From the NCBI GenBank assembly GCA_002943765.1, contig PQWQ01000026.1, positions 496,001-560,000 of the forward strand: DNA of 64,000 nt, read 5' to 3'. Numbering within the stretch: the first letter of the stretch is position 1; each line of letters opens with the position of its first letter. Below the pieces are notes generated by a model. That model searched no databases and was not told the origin of the DNA. It saw only the letters and a program-made list of their open reading frames with translations. The stretch comes from Psoroptes ovis. Lineage: Eukaryota; Arthropoda; Arachnida; Sarcoptiformes; Psoroptidae. The translations under genes and the position numbers were made by a program. Positions 59,178 to 64,000 of the stretch are shown here, piece after piece.

Positions 59178-60446
59178 TATTTTCATTATATTCAAGTTAT
59201 GATCGTATGAAATCAATTAATTAACTTGTTTAATAATAATAATTATTGAAATAATCAAGTTATAATAATTAATTTTCATCTAATAATAATTTGTAATGTT
59301 ACAAATGCCATGTTTGCCGGCAAACATTCAATATTTTCATTCAATTGAATTCAATTGAATTCAATTGAATTCAAATATTTTGTCTTGACTTTACTTATCG
59401 TAATTCTTCTCAAAATGTCAAAAGTTAATGTCAAATCGACGGAAAAAGCTAGTGTTATTAATATAACTGATAGTAATAAGTGGAATTTGTTTCATTTTTT
59501 CGAAGAAAAAAAAAATTAGATTTTTCAATTTATTTTGTTAAATTGTTTTTTTGGAGAATTTTTTTCGTGTTTTTCAATCATAAGTCTGGCATCTTATTGT
59601 TTTATTTCTATACAACACACAAGCAAAAGTATCTTAAAGTATCTGGTCGTTTTCCAAAAGAAATCAATTATATGAGGCAAAAAAAATGAACGATTATAAT
59701 GCTTGAAAACGTTGTTTTTCATCCCAAAGAAAACGAAGAAACGAAACGAAGAAAACTGAAACTTCTTAAGTGATGATTGAATTAGTGATGGTTTTGACGA
59801 TTCATCCAAAGATTATTTTGGAGAGAGTTTCTCATTCTTATACAGAGAGGGGAGAGATATACAGGCAGGAAAAAAAGGCTCAAAATTGATTTTTTTTCTT
59901 GGGAGAAAAAAAATGGAAAAAAATTCAATGAAATGGAATCGATTGGAAAACAAACAAATTGAATTGAATTGAATCGAAGAAAGGAAAAACCTCAAACCAG
60001 AACAAAATAAATGGAAATAATTACGATGATTTGTATACAAAAACAAATCATCGATCTATTCATCCAGTTATGCATATGTAATATTTACCATTAAAACATA
60101 TATCAATCGATGATCAATCGACGATAATGATGTGTGGTAAATACACACACATGCAATGTTATGATTGAAATGTTTAAAAAATATAAGAAGAAATCAAATT
60201 GAATCAAACGAATGCCAACATTTAAATATTCAATTTTAAAATGATCATTCATCCAAATAATCAATGATCATTACTTTAATATGGATGAAATCATTTAAAA
60301 ATCAATCATTCGATTCTTAAAAGTAAATTTAGTTTATTTTCAAAAAAAAAAACATTCAAATTGAATTGAATGTATTCATAATTTGTGCGTGTCTTTTTTG
60401 AAAAAAATTTGAACTCAAAATTTTTAATTTCCATAATTTGTTTATA

Positions 60447-60524
60447 TTAGCTCGGTCGAAAAGTTATTGTTGGCATTTACATTGCATTACTATTGGAAAA
60501 TCATCAATAACTTTTCGACCAATA
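60447..60524 (+). mobile_element. mini mariner-like MITE, copy 28 (outlier)
   Basis: About 78 bp with arms GGTCGAAAAGTTATTG and CAATAACTTTTCGACC. It shares only the GAAAAGTT core with the others, so it may be a separate mariner family. Confidence 0.7.
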
Positions 60525-60720
60525 AAATTTTTTATTTAAAAAACACGAACATCAATCAATCATATGCCATCAATCATCAATGAAAATACATTGAAACAAG
60601 AATTGAAGAGTGTTGAAATGATTCAAAGACAAAAAATATAATCAAATGATCATTTTAGAGGGATAATTTCATCATTTCTCTTCGATTTTACACACATCAA
60701 ACTGTCAATCGATTTATGAA

Positions 60721-60743
60721 AAGCCAAGCCAAGCCAAGCCAAG
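60721..60743. repeat. (AAGCC)n short tandem repeat
   Basis: Four and a half AAGCC units in an otherwise AT-rich context. Confidence 0.9.
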
Positions 60744-62116
60744 TATTGCATCGAAATTGAATTCGTTTTTGGTGAAAAATACTTGAAAATTAGATCAAAA
60801 ATTTGAAAAATTTTCAAAGAAAAACAAACAAATAAACAATTTCAAAGAGAAAATCATATTTTTCAATTATTTCTATTTATGATGTTGTCCAAATATCTCT
60901 TGAGAAATTTCTTGAAAAGCTTTAAATTTAATTTTGAATTTTTGGTTCACTGTTTGAATAGCGACATTGTAAGAACTAAAAAGAAAGGTCATTTTGATTC
61001 AATTATTGAATTACGAAAAGCAAAACAAAATGAATGAATGAATGAATGTACACAAATGTATTTATCGTCTTTGTTTTGTTATGTTGTTTCTTAGAATACG
61101 AGGAAATGTTTTTTTATTTTTCATTTTCGAAAACTTGCTCATTGAAATTTGATTAAATTGATTAAATTTGGCTCGAATAAAAAGAGTTTTTCAAGGGCCA
61201 ACAACAAAACAAAACAAAGAAATGTCCATTGGCCAACTTTTACCGTTGCTTCGAAAGAAATTTCATTCATTTCATCTCAAAAACAACTGAAACGACCTAA
61301 TTGGATTTCAATTTTGGAAATTTTCCACAATGAAAAATGGTCAGAATTCTTCAAATTATGTCAAAATTTTTGAATGAAAACATCGAATCATATTCAAAAA
61401 ATGATCAGAATTCAAGTTCGCCATGAAGAAATTCAGATATGAATTCATGTATTTTGATGTATTTTCGAAAAGGGAAAATCAATTTTTTTCATGGAAGAAC
61501 AACAAAATCCATCATTTTTCTATTCATTCATTTTTCACTATTTTCGGCATAACAAATTGATCATACAAAGATGATTGGCGCTGACATGTTAATCAAAGTT
61601 GAAATCTAAAGAAAAAATAAAAATAAATCTTTATTAGAAAGATATTGACATTTGTCAATACTGAGCAATACATGCATGCAGTACCATCGAAGCATTGCTT
61701 CGGGATAAAACATGAATATGATTTTAAAATTTTAAAATTTTAAATTTTTTTTTTGTTTGAAAAAAATTAAAATTGATTATTTAAGATTATTTTTCTTTTA
61801 AAAATTAAAAATTCATGTAAATAACACAAATTTCAATATTCATTCATTTCAGATTCTATGTAAATCATTTTAGACACACATACATAGAGATCTAATCTTT
61901 AAACTTTAAAATTTCAAAATTTCAATAATGATTTGTAAAAACTAAAAAGTAAATCAATTTTTTTTTGAAAATAATGTTTCATTTGCCCACACACATACAT
62001 ACCAAACACAAACATTTACAAAGAGAATCGTATGGATACATTATGTCAAATATAAACACACATAGAAATATGGAATAAATTGAAAATAATCCTGTCAATT
62101 TCAATGAATTTTTTTC

Positions 62117-62143
62117 AAAAAAAAAAAAAAAAAAAAAAAAAAA
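62117..62143. repeat. poly-A tract
   Basis: Run of 27 A residues; no adjacent target duplication recognised. Confidence 0.9.
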
Positions 62144-62880
62144 TATTTTCACTTAAGTTTATGAAGGCAGATATGAAATATTGAAAAATCATAAATTTCA
62201 ATTCAATTTCAATTCGGCAAAAGATTCAAAAATCATTTGCTTCATTCGTATTTTTTAAAATACAAATACTAACATGAAGTTAAGCGTCAGTTGTCATTCA
62301 TATCATTCAAAAAATCTGAAAATATCATGAATCTTCAAATATCAAGAAGTGTATCAACGACAACATTTTAACATTTTTTTTTGATTCTTCATTCTTCTCG
62401 CATTGCATCGTAATTCTCTATCATTTTCTCTCTATCTGTTTTGAATATCATTCTCATTAAATTTCGATGATATCAATAACATCATAATTCAATTGATACA
62501 AATTTACTTTCGGCAAATATAATAATAATAATAATAATTCTTAATGACAATGACAATATGCTTGAACAAAACAACAAACATTCATTTGGATAATAATCAA
62601 AATAATCAACCAAGAAACAAACAAATAAATAAATGAATAAAGAAATGGGGATAATTTCATTTTGTCATTTCGAAAATAAGACAAAAAAAAAACAACAGAA
62701 ACGAAACAAAATACACAGAAACAAAATAACAGAAAGACACAGAAATAACAGAAATGTATCTTTTTTTAAAATGTTTCAATTTGATACAAACAAACACACA
62801 CACATTTTGATGATATATTTATTATTATGAAAATATCAAAAACAAAATAATAAAATAAAATAAAAAAAATATTAATGTTA

Positions 62881-62961
62881 TTAGGTTGTCCAATAAGTTC
62901 TTGCCAATTTTCTCATTATTTTCCTACGATATAATCGACAAAAACTTACTGGACGACCTAA
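62881..62961 (-). mobile_element. mini mariner-like MITE, copy 29
   Basis: 81 bp, type B in reverse (CTACGATATAATCGAC). Left end TTAGGTTGTCCAATAAGTTC, right end AACTTACTGGACGACCTAA; TA-flanked. Confidence 0.88.
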
Positions 62962-63317
62962 TATAACACGCTTGTCATTTGATTTTTTCTTTTTGAGGAG
63001 TATTTGGTATAAGAATTTGTAGGAATTTCTATTATCAATTACTACTGCTGTTGGTTGTTCGATAGCTGACTTTTTGAATTTATTACCCTTAACATCCAAC
63101 ATTCAACATCAATTCATTCATTCATTGAACACTCATTGATTGAGAAAAGAAAAAAAAAACACATCGAAACACTTCATGTGAACACATCCATTTCAACATT
63201 GAACACATCATGAACATGAAAATAAATTAATAAAATCGAATATCGAAGTAAATCAAACATATAAATAAAAAATAAAATATAAAAACAAAACACATCAACT
63301 CTTCAAATATTTCTATT

Positions 63318-63399
63318 TGAAGCTGTCCGTAAAGTTTTGGCCGATTTTCATCGAGCAACTTTATCCGATTAAGCCGAATGAACTTTTCGGACAACCTTC
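63318..63399 (+). mobile_element. mini mariner-like MITE, copy 30
   Basis: 82 bp, forward type A (GAAGCTGTCCGTAAAGTTTT, GAGCAACTTTATCC, GAACTTTTCGGACAACCTT). Confidence 0.85.
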
Positions 63400-64000
63400 A
63401 TATTTTTCAGTTACACAAATATATTTCAGCATAGTTTTAACACTGTTCATGGTCGTCGTCGTCGTCATCAAAACAAGAAAAAAAACATTTTCCATTGACA
63501 GATGTTTAGATTAATTTCATTATTATTATTATATTTCAATTCAATCAAATAATCAAGAGGAAAAAAATGTCATTTCATTTCATTTCAGTTCAATCTATTT
63601 ATAATTTTTGAAATTGGCAATTTGCAATTTGCCAATTTACGAATCTTGTAATACTGTATTCTTTATACTTGAATTTCTCTTGAATTTCTTTCAAATTTTC
63701 AAAATCTTCAAAATCTTCAAAATTTCAAGAATTACAAGGCAATGTTTCAAAGATCCCATTATAATTAGAATTCAAAATCAAAATGAATGAATCATTCATT
63801 CATTGATAATCTTTAGTTTCTAATTATATTTCACTTTTTCACTTGTGTATGTGTTCAAATATCTTTCATTTACATCTTTACGAATCATTATATATATAAA
63901 TATATTTGATTCTAAAAATTTTCATCTAAATATTAATTTAATTAGAAACGAATAATAACAACTCAAATAATACGAATAATAATAAAACTTTTTTCATTCA

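Larger units (their letters stand above)
55527..64000. other. gene-poor region downstream of the GPCR
   Basis: About 8.5 kb with no supported gene. The GPCR 3'UTR begins here (AATAAA near 55651). Otherwise AT-rich DNA with GAAT/AAT/CA repeats, an (AAGCC)n patch near 60721-60743, a 27-bp A tract (62117-62143), an 18-bp palindrome at 59310-59327 and five mini MITEs. ORFs are short and repeat-like. Confidence 0.5.

Overview
This window looks like nuclear DNA from an arthropod, most likely an acariform (astigmatid) mite of the dust-mite or scab-mite type. That is inferred from several things. The sequence is very AT-rich. Most introns are only about 50-110 bp with GT..AG ends. Exons are full of CAA/AAT/CAT-coded homopolymers. 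There is a local pair of papain-like cysteine proteases, and a receptor of the arthropod myosuppressin-receptor type. No bacterial, organellar or viral gene was recognised. I found no tRNA, rRNA or CRISPR by eye.

Layout. (1) 0.6-8.5 kb, minus strand: three long low-complexity coding exons (685-2130, 3668-5437, 7047-8492), each beginning with its own ATG and each ending in a phase-0 splice donor; function unknown. (2) 9.6-18.4 kb, a compact housekeeping block: a small membrane protein (-), STAM (-, six exons), an AK3-type adenylate kinase (-), two tandem Fis1-like mitochondrial-fission genes (+), a small single-pass membrane protein (+) and an RCC1/BTB protein (-). (3) 18.7-25.3 kb, two tandem duplications side by side: a pair of secreted/type I membrane proteins with seven matching cysteines (-), then a pair of papain-family cysteine proteases (+). 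One protease carries a striking His/Tyr-rich insertion inside the catalytic domain. (4) 27.4-30.5 kb: a hAT DNA transposon with terminal inverted repeats, whose transposase is broken by a 125-bp tandem duplication in the BED zinc finger. (5) 30.5-64 kb: gene-poor, microsatellite-rich DNA holding one recognised gene, a peptide GPCR (41109-55526, +) with introns of about 2 kb and 10.2 kb. Inside the large intron sits a non-autonomous hAT element with a perfect 8-bp target duplication, itself interrupted by a retroposon with a 15-bp target duplication.

The most notable repeat system is a set of 30 very small (about 78-85 bp) elements with mariner-like inverted termini (TTAGGTTGTCC...GGACAACCTAA, usually flanked by TA). 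They fall into at least three interior types and two terminal types that are mixed together. They are dense at 0.2-3.3 kb and 31-63.4 kb, and none was recognised in the gene-dense 3.4-31.2 kb.

Functional links are limited. Adenylate kinase and the first Fis1 copy, both linked to mitochondria, are divergently transcribed from 177 bp. The secreted families look like lineage-specific expansions. All exon joins were made by eye from splice consensus, reading frame and family similarity, with no transcript data.
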